DNA of 64,000 nucleotides, from contig JAHDWA010000002.1 of assembly GCA_023382535.1 (NCBI GenBank), forward strand, positions 434,001 through 498,000, written 5' to 3'. Of the stretch, positions 1-9,440 are shown piece by piece. Origin of the DNA: Anaerolineae bacterium (GTDB lineage Bacteria; Chloroflexota; Anaerolineae; 4572-78; J111). Below the pieces are notes generated by a model. That model made no database searches, was not told the DNA's origin, and saw only the letters and a list, made by a program, of their open reading frames with translations. Made by a program: the position numbers and the translations under genes. The stretch's first letter is position 1. The number at the start of each line of letters is the position of its first letter.

Positions 1-28
1 AAAAGCCTCGCGACGGAAGCCGCGAGGC
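1..28 (-). terminator. Intrinsic terminator or attenuator hairpin at left edge
   Basis: Arms 5-12 and 21-28 form an 8-bp GC-rich stem (GCCTCGCG) with an 8-base loop. On the minus strand the stem is followed by TTTT at the window edge. It lies about 180 bases downstream of a TATAAT box, so it may attenuate a gene beyond the left edge rather than end the leuA transcript. Confidence 0.6.
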
Positions 29-49
29 TCAGATCCCAGGAGGTACACA

Positions 50-80
50 GCGTTAAACGTTAAATGTTTAACGTTCAACA
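50..80. repeat. Iterated-word hairpin (CGTTAAA family)
   Basis: CGTTAAACGTTAAATG is followed directly by its near complement TTTAACGTTCAAC. It is a short example of the iterated-word palindromes found in many gaps of this window. Confidence 0.5.
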
Positions 81-206
81 AATCCTTTAGGTGTTTTGAG
101 CGTCGTCTCGGCCTATATGGGGGTCCAAGCGACTTCACGCCGTTAATGGAAACTATTGAATTAAGTCCGCGTTCACTGCTGGCGATGGCCAGTCAATGAC
201 GCTGTT

Positions 207-235
207 ATTATAGCACAGGCGGAGAAATTTACTAG
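207..235 (-). promoter_or_regulatory. Possible promoter for a gene left of the window
   Basis: A perfect TATAAT (minus strand, 207-212) is seen, but the -35 region is weak (TAGTAA or CTAGTA). It would give an untranslated leader of about 200 bases ending at the hairpin at 5-28. No convincing leader peptide was found in it. Confidence 0.35.
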
Positions 236-249
236 AAATGAAGGATAGG

Positions 250-288
250 TTTATCTCGTTCCCAAACCCGGTTTGGGAACGAGATAAA
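250..288. repeat. Perfect 39-base palindrome after leuA
   Basis: Two 19-base arms (250-268 and 270-288, core CGTTCCCAAACC) are exact complements around one base. It starts just after the leuA stop. It could stop transcription or stabilise the mRNA end, but it has no clean T-tract on the minus strand. Confidence 0.6.
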
Positions 289-290
289 AA

Positions 291-1946
291 TCAGGATGCA
301 GCTTTGGTATGCACTACCGCCGCTTCTTCTTGCTGTGCAGCCAGCATTTTGTTGAGGGCGCTCATATAGGCACGGGCGCTGGCGACGATGATATCGGTGC
401 TGGCCCCGTGCCCGCTGTAGGTACGGACTACCTGCGCCCCGGTCTGCGGGTTGGTGATATAGCCGTGCCCGTTTTCCGGCTGGATGCGGATGGTGACCTC
501 GCCAATGGCGTCAATCCCTTCGGTCACGGCCTGGACCACAAACTCGGTCAGCGTATTGGGCACCTCGACAATCCGGTTGATGGCTTTGTAAACGGCGTCA
601 ACCGGGCCGGTGCCAATGGCGGCGTCAACCAACTCCGCCCCGTTGGGGTCGGTCAGACTGACCGTAGCGGTCGCTCGGAGTTGGTCGCCGCAGGAAACCT
701 GGACATAGTTGAGCTTCCAGATTTCTTTGGGCTGGTAAAATTCGTCGGTAATGATCGCTTCAATGTCGGCGTCGGTGACGACCTTCTTTTTGTCGGCAAC
801 GCGCTTGAAGCGTTTAAAAGCCTGGTTGAGTTCTTCTTCGCTCAGATTATCGTAACCCATCGCTTCCAGGTGCGTGCGGAACGCATGCCGCCCCGAGTGC
901 TTGCCCAGCACCAGCGCGCTGGCGCTCAGCCCGACCGTTTCGGGCCGCATAATTTCGTAGGTGGTGTGGTGTTTCAGCATACCATCCTGGTGAATGCCGG
1001 CTTCGTGGGCAAAGGCATTCGCCCCCACAATGGCTTTATTGGGCTGAACCGGCATCCCGGTATAGGCGCTGACCATGCGGCTGCTGCGAATAATCTGGGT
1101 GGTATCAATGTCAACTTCAACCGGGAAGTTTTGCGGCCGGGTATGAACGGCCATCACCACTTCCTCCAGGCTGGTATTGCCGGCCCGTTCGCCAATGCCG
1201 TTGATGGTAACTTCAACCTGGCGCGCGCCGTTTTGCACTCCGGCCAGGGTGTTGGCCGTAGCCAGGCCCAGGTCGTTGTGGCAGTGGGTTGACCAAATGA
1301 CCTTGTCGGAGCCGGGCGTATGGTCAATCAGATATTTGATGAGCCAGCCAAACTCTTCCGGGGTTGTGTAGCCAACGGTATCGGGGATGTTGAGGGTGGT
1401 GGCTCCGGCCTTGATGGCTTCGCCCAGGACTACCGTTAAAAACTCAGGATCGCTCCGGCCGGCATCTTCGGGTGAAAATTCAACGTCGTCACACAGGCTG
1501 CGAGCATAGCCGACGGCTCTGATCACCTGTTCGACACATTCTTCCCGGTCAATTTTTAATTTATGTTTCAGGTGAATATCGCTGGTAGCGAGGAACGTAT
1601 GAATCCGGTGGCGGGGAGCGGATTTGACCGCATCGTAGGCCCGGTCAATATCCTGCTGATTGGCTCGGGCCAGGCCGGCGATGACCATCGGCTTACCGTC
1701 TTTACGGCCCTCAGTCAGGGGGCCAACTTCTTCGGCGATGCGCCGGACCGCTTCGAAATCGCCAGGGGAAGCGATGGGAAAACCGGCCTCGCAAATGTCC
1801 ACGCCCAGCCGGGAAAGCTGCCGGGCAATTTCCAATTTCTCTTCAATATTCAGGGTCGCGCCGGGGGATTGCTCGCCGTCGCGCAAGGTGGTGTCAAAGA
1901 TAACCAGCTTATCTTTTTGTACGGGCACATCACTGTTCTCAGTCAT
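291..1946 (-). CDS. leuA: 2-isopropylmalate synthase
   Basis: Condenses 2-ketoisovalerate with acetyl-CoA, the first committed step of leucine synthesis. The [12 protein letters not shown] motif lies near residue 18 and the metal-binding HCHND motif near 221. The C-terminal third is the LeuA dimer/regulatory domain expected to bind leucine as feedback inhibitor. ATG at 1946 was chosen because AGGAGG sits 6 bases upstream and the protein (551 aa) then starts like other family members. The longer frame to 2048 is a repeat-rich leader. It lies downstream of ilvBNC on the same strand, but its nearest promoter-like site is at about 2500, so it may be transcribed with the 53-codon ORF apart from ilvBNC. 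Confidence 0.96.
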   Translation of the reverse strand: MTENSDVPVQKDKLVIFDTTLRDGEQSPGATLNIEEKLEIARQLSRLGVDICEAGFPIASPGDFEAVRRIAEEVGPLTEGRKDGKPMVIAGLARANQQDIDRAYDAVKSAPRHRIHTFLATSDIHLKHKLKIDREECVEQVIRAVGYARSLCDDVEFSPEDAGRSDPEFLTVVLGEAIKAGATTLNIPDTVGYTTPEEFGWLIKYLIDHTPGSDKVIWSTHCHNDLGLATANTLAGVQNGARQVEVTINGIGERAGNTSLEEVVMAVHTRPQNFPVEVDIDTTQIIRSSRMVSAYTGMPVQPNKAIVGANAFAHEAGIHQDGMLKHHTTYEIMRPETVGLSASALVLGKHSGRHAFRTHLEAMGYDNLSEEELNQAFKRFKRVADKKKVVTDADIEAIITDEFYQPKEIWKLNYVQVSCGDQLRATATVSLTDPNGAELVDAAIGTGPVDAVYKAINRIVEVPNTLTEFVVQAVTEGIDAIGEVTIRIQPENGHGYITNPQTGAQVVRTYSGHGASTDIIVASARAYMSALNKMLAAQQEEAAVVHTKAAS

Positions 1947-2232
1947 TTTTGTCCTCCTGAATTTGGGCGGAGGTTGGTGACTGGAAACTGATAACAGGTC
2001 GCACGCCCTTTCCCCCTTCGGGGACGCCCGAAGGAGCGCGGCCTGCACCCGAAGGGGTGAGGTAGCAGTTAAGCTAAGGTTTGGACCAGATTAACAATTG
2101 CCAATCACCAACCCCCAGTTGGGTTGTATGATAAGGTTGTTTTGCTTAAAGACAAAATTTTTGCGTGCTGTTTGCTAAGGTCGCTAAGGTCAGCGAGGGC
2201 ATCGCCTGTCACAGGCATCACCACCTTTCTAA

Positions 2233-2272
2233 TTGTCAATTGTGAATAGTCAATTGTTAATTGTTAATTTTT
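2233..2272. repeat. Iterated-word repeat (CAATTGT family)
   Basis: The word CAATTGT or TTAATTG recurs four to five times with small changes and is self-complementary. The same kind of word occurs inside recD2 at about 8491-8531. Confidence 0.55.
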
Positions 2273-2418
2273 CTACGATAGGGACGGTCAACCGGAACCG
2301 GGAGAGGCTGCGGTTGGAGGCGTTGCTTGTTCAGCCACTCGTCCAGGGCTTCGCCCAATTGGGCCAGCTTCTGCCGGATTTTTTCTTCGATTTGACGCGC
2401 CTTGTTTTGATCTGCCAT
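2257..2418 (-). CDS. Small hypothetical protein (53 aa) upstream of leuA
   Basis: ATG at 2418 is preceded by AAGGA at good spacing, and the frame runs 53 codons to TAA. The product is charged and probably helical in its first 33 residues (starts MADQNKARQIEEKIRQKL), then Pro-rich (LQPQPLPVPV). It is not rich in Leu, Val or Ile at its start, so it does not look like an attenuation leader. No family was recognised. Codon use resembles real genes and the ribosome site is good, so it is probably translated. Its last codons run into the ATTGTTAATTG repeat at 2233-2272. Confidence 0.6.
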   Translation of the reverse strand: MADQNKARQIEEKIRQKLAQLGEALDEWLNKQRLQPQPLPVPVDRPYRRKINN

Positions 2419-2494
2419 TCAATTATCCTTATCTAAGGTAGGTTAAGTTTTAGCTTGTCCTACGGGCCAATAATCTCTCCTCTCACTCTCCTAT

Positions 2495-2524
2495 ATTATA
2501 CCTGCAACCTAACAAAAACCTTAA
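2495..2524 (-). promoter_or_regulatory. Putative promoter of the 53-aa ORF and leuA
   Basis: A perfect TATAAT box (2495-2500) lies 77 bases upstream of the small ORF. With an 18-base spacer the -35 would be TTAAGG, which is weak. The assignment rests on the -10 and the position. Confidence 0.4.
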
Positions 2525-2616
2525 TTTTCGGATAACAATCCGGCACGAATGGCCGTGTAGCCTCAAGGCCAGCTCGAACGACCAGAAAAATTGGGATTTT
2601 TGGGAGGTGAAGCCAG

Positions 2617-2718
2617 GTCATTCTGAACGAAGCGTAGCGAAGTGAAGAATTCCCAAAACCTTGACTTTATGACAGGCTCGAGAGAGATTCTTCGTTCCCT
2701 CCGGTCGCTCAGAATGAC
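2617..2718. repeat. Interspersed inverted repeat (GTCATTCTGA type)
   Basis: Arms 2617-2650 (GTCATTCTGAACGAAGCG...) and 2686-2718 (GATTCTTCG...CAGAATGAC) are imperfect complements around a 35-base spacer. It fills the gap between ilvC and the 53-codon ORF. Repeats of this type are scattered through many bacterial genomes. The rest of the 2419-2771 gap holds the promoter at 2495-2524 and nothing else recognised. Confidence 0.6.
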
Positions 2719-2771
2719 AATTTCTTCATCGCTATAGAACCCAAAATCCCTTACTGTCCTAATCGCACTGG

Positions 2772-4250
<1,479 letters not shown>

Positions 4251-4280
4251 TTATAGAATTCCCTTCTTAGAAATTTGTAA

Positions 4281-4379
4281 GGTAGCAGAGTAGCAGGGTA
4301 GCAAGGATCAGAGTTGCAGAGTAGCAGGGTAGCAGAGCAGTCATAATCTACAATCTGTTACCTGGCTACCTGCTACCTT
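4281..4379. repeat. Iterated-word hairpin (GGTAGCA family) in the ilv operon
   Basis: The word GGTAGCA/GAGTAGCA is repeated about seven times with drift (4281-4340), then complemented by CTGTTACCTGGCTACCTGCTACC (4355-4377). It lies between ilvN and ilvC. Related copies sit in the other two ilv spacers. Confidence 0.7.
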
Positions 4380-4381
4380 GT

Positions 4382-4912
4382 TTAATGTTTGCCGTTGGAT
4401 TTCATAGCCGGGGCCAGATCAGGTCGAGGCTTGACCACGCCGCGAGTCATAGCAATTTTGCCGCTGCGCATAATTTCCAGCACCCCAAACGGCTCCAGAA
4501 CTTCGACAAGTGACTCCAGCTTGCCCGGTTCGCCGGTGACTTCCACAATCAGGGTCTCGGTAGCCACATCCACGATGCGCGCCCGATACATTTCGGCCAC
4601 ATCCATCACCTGACCGCGAATGGTCGCGTCAGCCTTCACCTTGATCAAGGCAGTTTCACGAATAACGCAGGGCTGGTCGGTGACATCCTGCACATCAATC
4701 ACGTTGATGAGCTTGAGCAGGTTAGCCCGAATGACATTGCGCCGGATATTTTCGTACTCGTCGGTGACAATGGTCATGCGGCTAACGCCCGGCACTTCGC
4801 TGTGGCCAACCGTCAAACTTTCGATATTGAAGTTGCGGCGGCGAAACAGGCTGGCCACCCGATTGAGCACACCTGGTTTATCTTCCACAAGGGCAACAAG
4901 TGTTTGTTTCAT
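4382..4912 (-). CDS. ilvN: Acetolactate synthase, small regulatory subunit
   Basis: Regulatory subunit that activates the IlvB catalytic subunit and gives valine feedback inhibition. The N-terminal ACT domain covers about residues 3-75 (LVALVEDKPGVLNRVASLFRR...), followed by the ALS small-subunit C-terminal domain to about 160. The 176-aa length fits IlvH-type proteins. AAAGGA precedes the ATG. It lies 93 bases after ilvB in the same operon. Confidence 0.95.
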   Translation of the reverse strand: MKQTLVALVEDKPGVLNRVASLFRRRNFNIESLTVGHSEVPGVSRMTIVTDEYENIRRNVIRANLLKLINVIDVQDVTDQPCVIRETALIKVKADATIRGQVMDVAEMYRARIVDVATETLIVEVTGEPGKLESLVEVLEPFGVLEIMRSGKIAMTRGVVKPRPDLAPAMKSNGKH

Positions 4913-4942
4913 GATTTCTTATCCTTTTCTTGAATTAATACT

Positions 4943-5003
4943 GGGTAGCAGCGTAGCAGAGTAACAGGGACAGCTTTTTTGCAACCTGCTACCTGGCTAC
5001 CTG
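4943..5003. repeat. GGTAGCA-type hairpin between ilvB and ilvN
   Basis: GGGTAGCAGCGTAGCAGAGTAACAGG is followed, after a T-rich spacer, by CAACCTGCTACCTGGCTACC, its approximate complement. Same word family as 4281-4379. Confidence 0.6.
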
Positions 5004-5005
5004 TC

Positions 5006-6727
5006 TCACATCTCCATTTTCTCAAAGCGTGGGTGGGGCCGCCGGATCATGTTGTGCAGGTCAGCGCCGGCAGGCACCATGGGATAGACATTGTCAAAAC
5101 GTTCCACCACAAATTCAATCAAAACCGGCCCCTGGTAAGCCTGGGCTTTACGCATCGTCGGGATGATGTCCTCTTGTTTCTCCACCCGATAACCCGGCAT
5201 CCCGTAAGCCTCGGCCAGTTTAACATAATCAGGACTATAGATCGGCGTTTCGACATAGCGGCTTTCGTAGAACATCTGCTGCCACTGGCGGACCATGCCC
5301 AGGTAGCCGTTGTTGATAATGCAGATGTTAATGTTGCACTTTTCCTGCACGGCAGTCGCCAGTTCCATAATGGTCATCTGGATGCAGCCATCACCGGCAA
5401 CCGTCCAGATTTCCCGATCTTTAATGTGGAAGCTGGCTCCAATTGCTGCAGGCAGGCTGAAGCCCATCGTGCCCAGGCCGCCGGAGGTGCTGAGCGTATA
5501 GGGGTCTTCGTGGCCGTAATACTGGCACTCCAGCATCTGGTGCTGGCCCACATCAGTAACGACAAATGCTTTGCCTTCGGTACCCTCATAGATTTTGCGG
5601 ATCGCCTGCGCCGCCAGCAGGGTCGGGGTCTCAAACTGGAGAACATCCCGTTCATTGGCGTCTTCCTGCCAATCACGAATTTTAGCCCACCAACCGGTCC
5701 GGTCGGGGCCTCTTTCCACGCCGGGGTTAATCTGGCGCAGCACTGTGCCCAGGTCGGCGTGAATACCGACGTCCACTTTGACGTTTTTGTTGATTTCAGA
5801 GGCGTCAATTTCGATATGGATTTTTTTGGAATTGGGCGAATAGGTCTTGAGGTTGCCGGTCACCCGGTCGTCGAAGCGCATGCCACAGGCAATGATCAAA
5901 TCGGCTTCTTGCACGGCATAATTGCACCATGCCCCGCCATGCATGCCCATCATGCCCAGGTTCAGAGGGTGGCTGGCCGGGAAGCAGCCTATTCCTAGCA
6001 GGGTAGTCGTCACCGGGATGTTGCCTTTTTCGGCCAGTTCTCTTAACTCCTTCATCGCGCCGGAGAGCAACACCCCGTGGCCGGCCAGAATAATGGGCCG
6101 TTTGGCATGATTGATGAGGTCCAATGCAGCAGTAACTTGTTCATCCGCGGCTTTCTCCGGGGGATGGTAGCCGGGCAGCTCAATGGCTTCATCAGTGTAG
6201 CCCTCGAATTCGATCTTGGCGTTCTGGACATCTTTGGCAATGTCCACCAGCACCGGGCCAGGCCGTCCTGTGCGGGCAATGTAGAACGCCTCACGGATAG
6301 TTTCAGCCAGATCGTTGATGTCGGTGACCAGGTAATTGTGCTTGGTGATGGGCTGGGTAATGCCGGTAATATCGGTTTCCTGGAAAGCGTCGCCGCCGAT
6401 AGCCGTGGTTGCCACCTGGCCGGTGATGCACACAATCGGCGAGGAGTCCATCATCGCCGTAGCGATGCCGGTGACCATATTGGTTGCGCCGGGGCCGGAG
6501 GTAGCCATGGCCACCCCGACCTTGCCGCTGGCGCGGGCGTAGCCATCGGCCATGTGGGTCGCCCCCTGCTCGTGGCGGGTCAAGACGTGGTGAATTCGAT
6601 CCTGGTATTTGTGGAGCGCATCATAGGTGGGCAGAATCGCGCCGCCGGGATAGCCAAATACCACTTCGACGCCTTCCAGGAGCAAACATTCCCACACGAT
6701 TTCAGCGCCGGTTAGTAATTTTCCCAT
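5006..6727 (-). CDS. ilvB: Acetolactate synthase, large catalytic subunit
   Basis: ThDP-dependent condensation of two pyruvates, or pyruvate and 2-ketobutyrate; first common step of branched-chain amino acid synthesis. The N-terminal Pyr domain holds the ThDP-activating Glu in RHEQGATHMADGYA near residue 53. The C-terminal PP domain holds the Mg-ThDP motif from GDGCIQM to NNGYLGM. The 573-aa length is typical. AAGGAG precedes the ATG. It is the first structural gene behind the attenuator. Confidence 0.97.
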   Translation of the reverse strand: MGKLLTGAEIVWECLLLEGVEVVFGYPGGAILPTYDALHKYQDRIHHVLTRHEQGATHMADGYARASGKVGVAMATSGPGATNMVTGIATAMMDSSPIVCITGQVATTAIGGDAFQETDITGITQPITKHNYLVTDINDLAETIREAFYIARTGRPGPVLVDIAKDVQNAKIEFEGYTDEAIELPGYHPPEKAADEQVTAALDLINHAKRPIILAGHGVLLSGAMKELRELAEKGNIPVTTTLLGIGCFPASHPLNLGMMGMHGGAWCNYAVQEADLIIACGMRFDDRVTGNLKTYSPNSKKIHIEIDASEINKNVKVDVGIHADLGTVLRQINPGVERGPDRTGWWAKIRDWQEDANERDVLQFETPTLLAAQAIRKIYEGTEGKAFVVTDVGQHQMLECQYYGHEDPYTLSTSGGLGTMGFSLPAAIGASFHIKDREIWTVAGDGCIQMTIMELATAVQEKCNINICIINNGYLGMVRQWQQMFYESRYVETPIYSPDYVKLAEAYGMPGYRVEKQEDIIPTMRKAQAYQGPVLIEFVVERFDNVYPMVPAGADLHNMIRRPHPRFEKMEM

Positions 6728-6768
6728 TTTTCTCTCCTTGTAAAATAGATAAACGGTTAATAGAGTTA

Positions 6769-6800
6769 GGTAGCAAGTAGCAGATTACCTGTCACCTGGG
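6769..6800. repeat. Short GGTAGCA-type repeat before ilvB
   Basis: GGTAGCAAGTAGCAGATTACC resembles the repeats in the two downstream ilv spacers but is degenerate. It lies between the attenuator terminator and the ilvB ribosome binding site. Confidence 0.4.
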
Positions 6801-6805
6801 CTATG

Positions 6806-6838
6806 ACACAAAAACGCCTCCCGATTTGGGAGGCGTTT
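6806..6838 (-). terminator. ilv attenuator terminator
   Basis: Arms 6812-6822 and 6828-6838 (AAACGCCTCCC / GGGAGGCGTTT) form an 11-bp stem with a 5-base loop. On the minus strand it is followed by TTTTTGTGT. It lies between the leader peptide and ilvB. Confidence 0.9.
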
Positions 6839-6913
6839 GTGAACGAACTAAGTGCGGCTGTGGCTTACATAGCACCTGCAACGACAAACGCCCCCTTATG
6901 ACTAATAAGGAGG
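6812..6913 (-). promoter_or_regulatory. ilv attenuation switch (1:2, 2:3 antiterminator, 3:4 terminator)
   Basis: Segment 1 (6905-6913, CCTCCTTAT on the minus strand) can pair with segment 2 (6891-6899, ATAAGGGGG). Segment 2 (6886-6895, GGGGGCGTTT) can instead make 10 pairs, one of them G-U, with the 5' arm of the terminator (AAACGCCTCC). A ribosome stalled on the Val run just upstream of segment 1 would leave 2:3 free to form and so allow read-through into ilvB. The pairing was read by eye; the mechanism is that known for enteric ilv and his operons. Confidence 0.8.
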
Positions 6914-6951
6914 ACGCCAAGTACTACTACTACCACAACGCGGTTTAACAT
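6865..6951 (-). CDS. ilv operon leader peptide (28 aa)
   Basis: An ATG at 6951 opens a 28-codon frame ending TAA at 6865. It begins MLNRVVVVVVLGVLLI: six Val codons in a row at codons 5-10, then Leu, Val, Leu, Leu, Ile. Fourteen of 28 residues are branched-chain amino acids. The frame overlaps antiterminator segments 1 and 2. No strong ribosome binding site is seen (GCAGGG lies too far upstream), so initiation may be weak or near-leaderless. It is the sensor of charged tRNA-Val/Leu/Ile in the attenuator. Confidence 0.85.
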   Translation of the reverse strand: MLNRVVVVVVLGVLLISHKGAFVVAGAM

Positions 6952-6997
6952 CTAAACAAATAACCCTGCAATTTCGACGGTCAAATTTATGGGGGCA

Positions 6998-7026
6998 ATA
7001 TTAGCACAGGTTGGAATATCTGTCAA
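6998..7026 (-). promoter_or_regulatory. ilv operon promoter
   Basis: TTGACA (7021-7026), a 17-base spacer, and TATAAT-like TAATAT (6998-7003) on the minus strand. The predicted start near 6991 lies about 40 bases upstream of the leader peptide. It sits in the short gap after recD2. Confidence 0.85.
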
Positions 7027-7057
7027 GACTGCTGAGCTAATTTCAGAGATTTTTAAT

Positions 7058-9439
7058 CTACTGCTTCACTGCTGTCACCAGACGTTCGGCCAGCGCCGTC
7101 CAGCGAGCCGCAATTTTGTCGTTCTTTACGGCCATGGCGATAGCCTTGCGCGTGCCGACAATAACCACCATCTTTTTGGCCCGGGTAATGGCTGTGTAAA
7201 GCAGGTTGCGCTGCAAGAGCATATAGTGCTGGGTGAGCAGCGGCAGCACCACCACCGGGTATTCGCTGCCCTGGCTTTTGTGGACGCTCATCGCGTAGGC
7301 CAGGGTCAGTTCGTCCAGGTCGCTCAAATCGTAGGTCACCATGCGCCCCTCAAAACCTACCTGGATTTCGCCCTCTTCCAGGTCAATCCGCTCGATCCGG
7401 CCAATGTCGCCGTTGAAGACATCCTTATCATAATTGTTGCGTAGTTGCAGCACCCGGTCACCCTTGCGAAACAGACGGCTGCCGCTGCGATATTCGGGCT
7501 GGTCGTAGCGCAAGGGGTTCAGGCGAGCTTGCAGCTTTTCATTGAGCATGCGCGCTCCGGCGGCCCCGCGATGCATCGGGCTAAGGACTTGCACATCGGC
7601 CATGGGAATGCCAAATTTTTCAGGAACACGCCGGGCGACAATATCTACCACCAGCTCCGAGGCCTCCTCCGGCTCTTCCTTGCCGAAGAAATAGAAATCT
7701 CTTTTTTCAGGAGGGAAAAGGGGCATCTCACCTTTGTTGATGCGGTGGGCGTTGGTGATAATGCTGCTGCCGGCCGCTTGGCGGAAGATCACGTCGAGCC
7801 GGGTGACAGGCACAACCCCGCTGGCAATGATGTCTCGCAGCACGTTGCCCGCGCCGACGCTGGGCAACTGGTCGGCATCGCCAACCAGCAGCAGGTGACT
7901 GGCCGGGTGGATAGCTTTAAGGACATTATTCATGAGAATCAAATCTACCATCGAGCACTCATCCACAATCAGCAGATCACCCTCCAGCGGGTTATCCTGG
8001 TTGCGCTGGAACTTAAACCCTTCGCCGGGGCTGACTTCCAGCAGCCGGTGGATCGTTCTGGCTTCGTGGCCGGTGCTTTCGGTCAGTCGTTTGGCCGCCC
8101 GGCCGGTGGGAGCAGCCAGCAGGGCATTTTTGCCTTTGCCTTGCAGCAGCCGCAAAACAGCCTGGACCGTGCTGGTTTTGCCGGTCCCCGGCCCACCGGT
8201 CAGGATGCTGATTTTGCTGGTCAAGGCTGTCTGCACCGCCCGGCGCTGCTGCTCGGCTAAAATGATCCCATCACTGCGGTTAGCCGCCAGCCACTCAAAA
8301 GCTTTATCCCAGTTTACAGTGGCAAATGTCGCCAGCCGGCTCTGACCGCTGTGTAAAAGTTGACCCATCTGCCGGGCTACGCCAATTTCGGCGTAGTAGA
8401 AGGGTGGAAGGTAAACCGCTTCGATTTTTGATTTTAGATTTTCGATTTTTGATTTTTTTCCTTGAGTACCGGTGTCTGCTTCCAGGGGTCGTTGATTATT
8501 GACCATTGATTGTTGATCATTGACAATTTTCCCCTCTGCTCCCCCCGCCCTGCGCTCCCCGCTGGCAGTCCTCTGCTCCCCTGTTCGCTGCTCATCAAGT
8601 ACCTCAATCTTAACCCGGTCAGCCTGGCGGAGAGCTTCAATCTGGGCGTCAACTTGCTCTGGCGAAACCCGAGGGGCAGAATCCTGGGCAGAAGGCTCCA
8701 AAATTTTGACGGCAGCCTGGATTAAATGGTCGCGCGGGGCAAAAACGTGGCCTTCGTCGGCCAGTTGGTTGAGGGTGTACTCGATGCCGGCGGCGACGCG
8801 CTGGGGCGCATCGGCGGCAATCCCGATGTTGCGAGCAATTTTGTCGGCGGTAACAAAGCCGATGCCGAAAATATCACGGGCCAGGCGGTAGGGGTCATTT
8901 TTTACCACGCCAATAGCCGCATCGCCGTAAGTTTTATAGATTTTGACGGCCAAATTGGTGCTGACCTGGTGGCTTTGCAGAAAGAGCATGATCTCTTTGA
9001 TCTGCTTTTGCGCCTCCCAGGCCCGGGCGATCATCTTGACCCGCTTGGAACCGATGCCTTCAACCTCGGCCAGCCGCTCAATGTCATTTTCGATGATTTC
9101 CAGGGTGTACCGGCCAAACTTCTCGGCGATGCGTTTAGCCATCACCGGCCCAACGCCCTTGATCAACCCGCTGCCGAGGTAGCGTTTGATGCCCTCGACG
9201 GTGGCCGGCATCTCCTCGACATAGTGTTCGATCTCAAACTGGTCCCCGTACTTGGGGTGCGTTTTCCAGCGTCCCTCGATTTTAAGCCGGGCCCCGGGAT
9301 GCACCTCGGCCAGCGCGCCGACGATGGTAATCAGGCCAAACTGTTTGTCGGCGTGAAAACGGGCGATAGTGTAGCCGTTCTCCGGGTTAGTATAAGTGAT
9401 ACGTTCGACGGCTCCCCTCAGAGTGACTCGTTGCTCCAT
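7058..9439 (-). CDS. recD2: RecD2-type helicase
   Basis: Superfamily 1B 5'-3' DNA helicase of the RecD2 type, found where RecBC is absent. N-terminal OB-like region, helix-hairpin-helix repeats around residues 95-230 (GVGPVMAKRIAEKFG, VEGIGSKRVKMIA), Walker A LTGGPGTGKTST, Walker B LLIVDECSMVD, motif VGDADQLPSVG, and the UvrD-like C-terminus with SVHKSQGSEYP and YTAITRAKK. ATG at 9439 was chosen: it lies one base after the stop of the upstream gene, whose GGAGTGA end serves as ribosome site (793 aa). A stretch of about 57 residues between IEVLDE and AVYLPPFYY is repeat-derived (8429-8598) and unlike the family. Confidence 0.93.
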   Translation of the reverse strand: MEQRVTLRGAVERITYTNPENGYTIARFHADKQFGLITIVGALAEVHPGARLKIEGRWKTHPKYGDQFEIEHYVEEMPATVEGIKRYLGSGLIKGVGPVMAKRIAEKFGRYTLEIIENDIERLAEVEGIGSKRVKMIARAWEAQKQIKEIMLFLQSHQVSTNLAVKIYKTYGDAAIGVVKNDPYRLARDIFGIGFVTADKIARNIGIAADAPQRVAAGIEYTLNQLADEGHVFAPRDHLIQAAVKILEPSAQDSAPRVSPEQVDAQIEALRQADRVKIEVLDEQRTGEQRTASGERRAGGAEGKIVNDQQSMVNNQRPLEADTGTQGKKSKIENLKSKIEAVYLPPFYYAEIGVARQMGQLLHSGQSRLATFATVNWDKAFEWLAANRSDGIILAEQQRRAVQTALTSKISILTGGPGTGKTSTVQAVLRLLQGKGKNALLAAPTGRAAKRLTESTGHEARTIHRLLEVSPGEGFKFQRNQDNPLEGDLLIVDECSMVDLILMNNVLKAIHPASHLLLVGDADQLPSVGAGNVLRDIIASGVVPVTRLDVIFRQAAGSSIITNAHRINKGEMPLFPPEKRDFYFFGKEEPEEASELVVDIVARRVPEKFGIPMADVQVLSPMHRGAAGARMLNEKLQARLNPLRYDQPEYRSGSRLFRKGDRVLQLRNNYDKDVFNGDIGRIERIDLEEGEIQVGFEGRMVTYDLSDLDELTLAYAMSVHKSQGSEYPVVVLPLLTQHYMLLQRNLLYTAITRAKKMVVIVGTRKAIAMAVKNDKIAARWTALAERLVTAVKQ
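8429..8598. repeat. In-frame repeat insertion inside recD2
   Basis: About 170 bases made of three low-complexity blocks: GATTTTTGATTTTAGATTTTC, GATTATTGACCATTGATTG and a block of CTCTGCTCCCC words. These are the word types seen elsewhere only between genes (compare 2233-2272 and 22796-22812). The frame stays open, encoding a polar stretch rich in Gln, Arg, Lys and Asn. Confidence 0.75.
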
Positions 9440-9440
9440 T

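Noticed and set aside
309..1292. Long plus-strand open frame of 327 codons
   Set aside because: Antisense shadow of leuA in a GC-rich gene; no ribosome site and no family resemblance.
1947..2048. 34-codon N-terminal extension of leuA
   Set aside because: Repeat-rich sequence; AGGAGG directly precedes the inner ATG at 1946.
4281..4379. Possible CRISPR-like short repeat array
   Set aside because: Units are 7-9 bases with drift, no spacers of constant length, and they form one hairpin.
4979..5998. Plus-strand open frame of 339 codons
   Set aside because: Antisense to ilvB.
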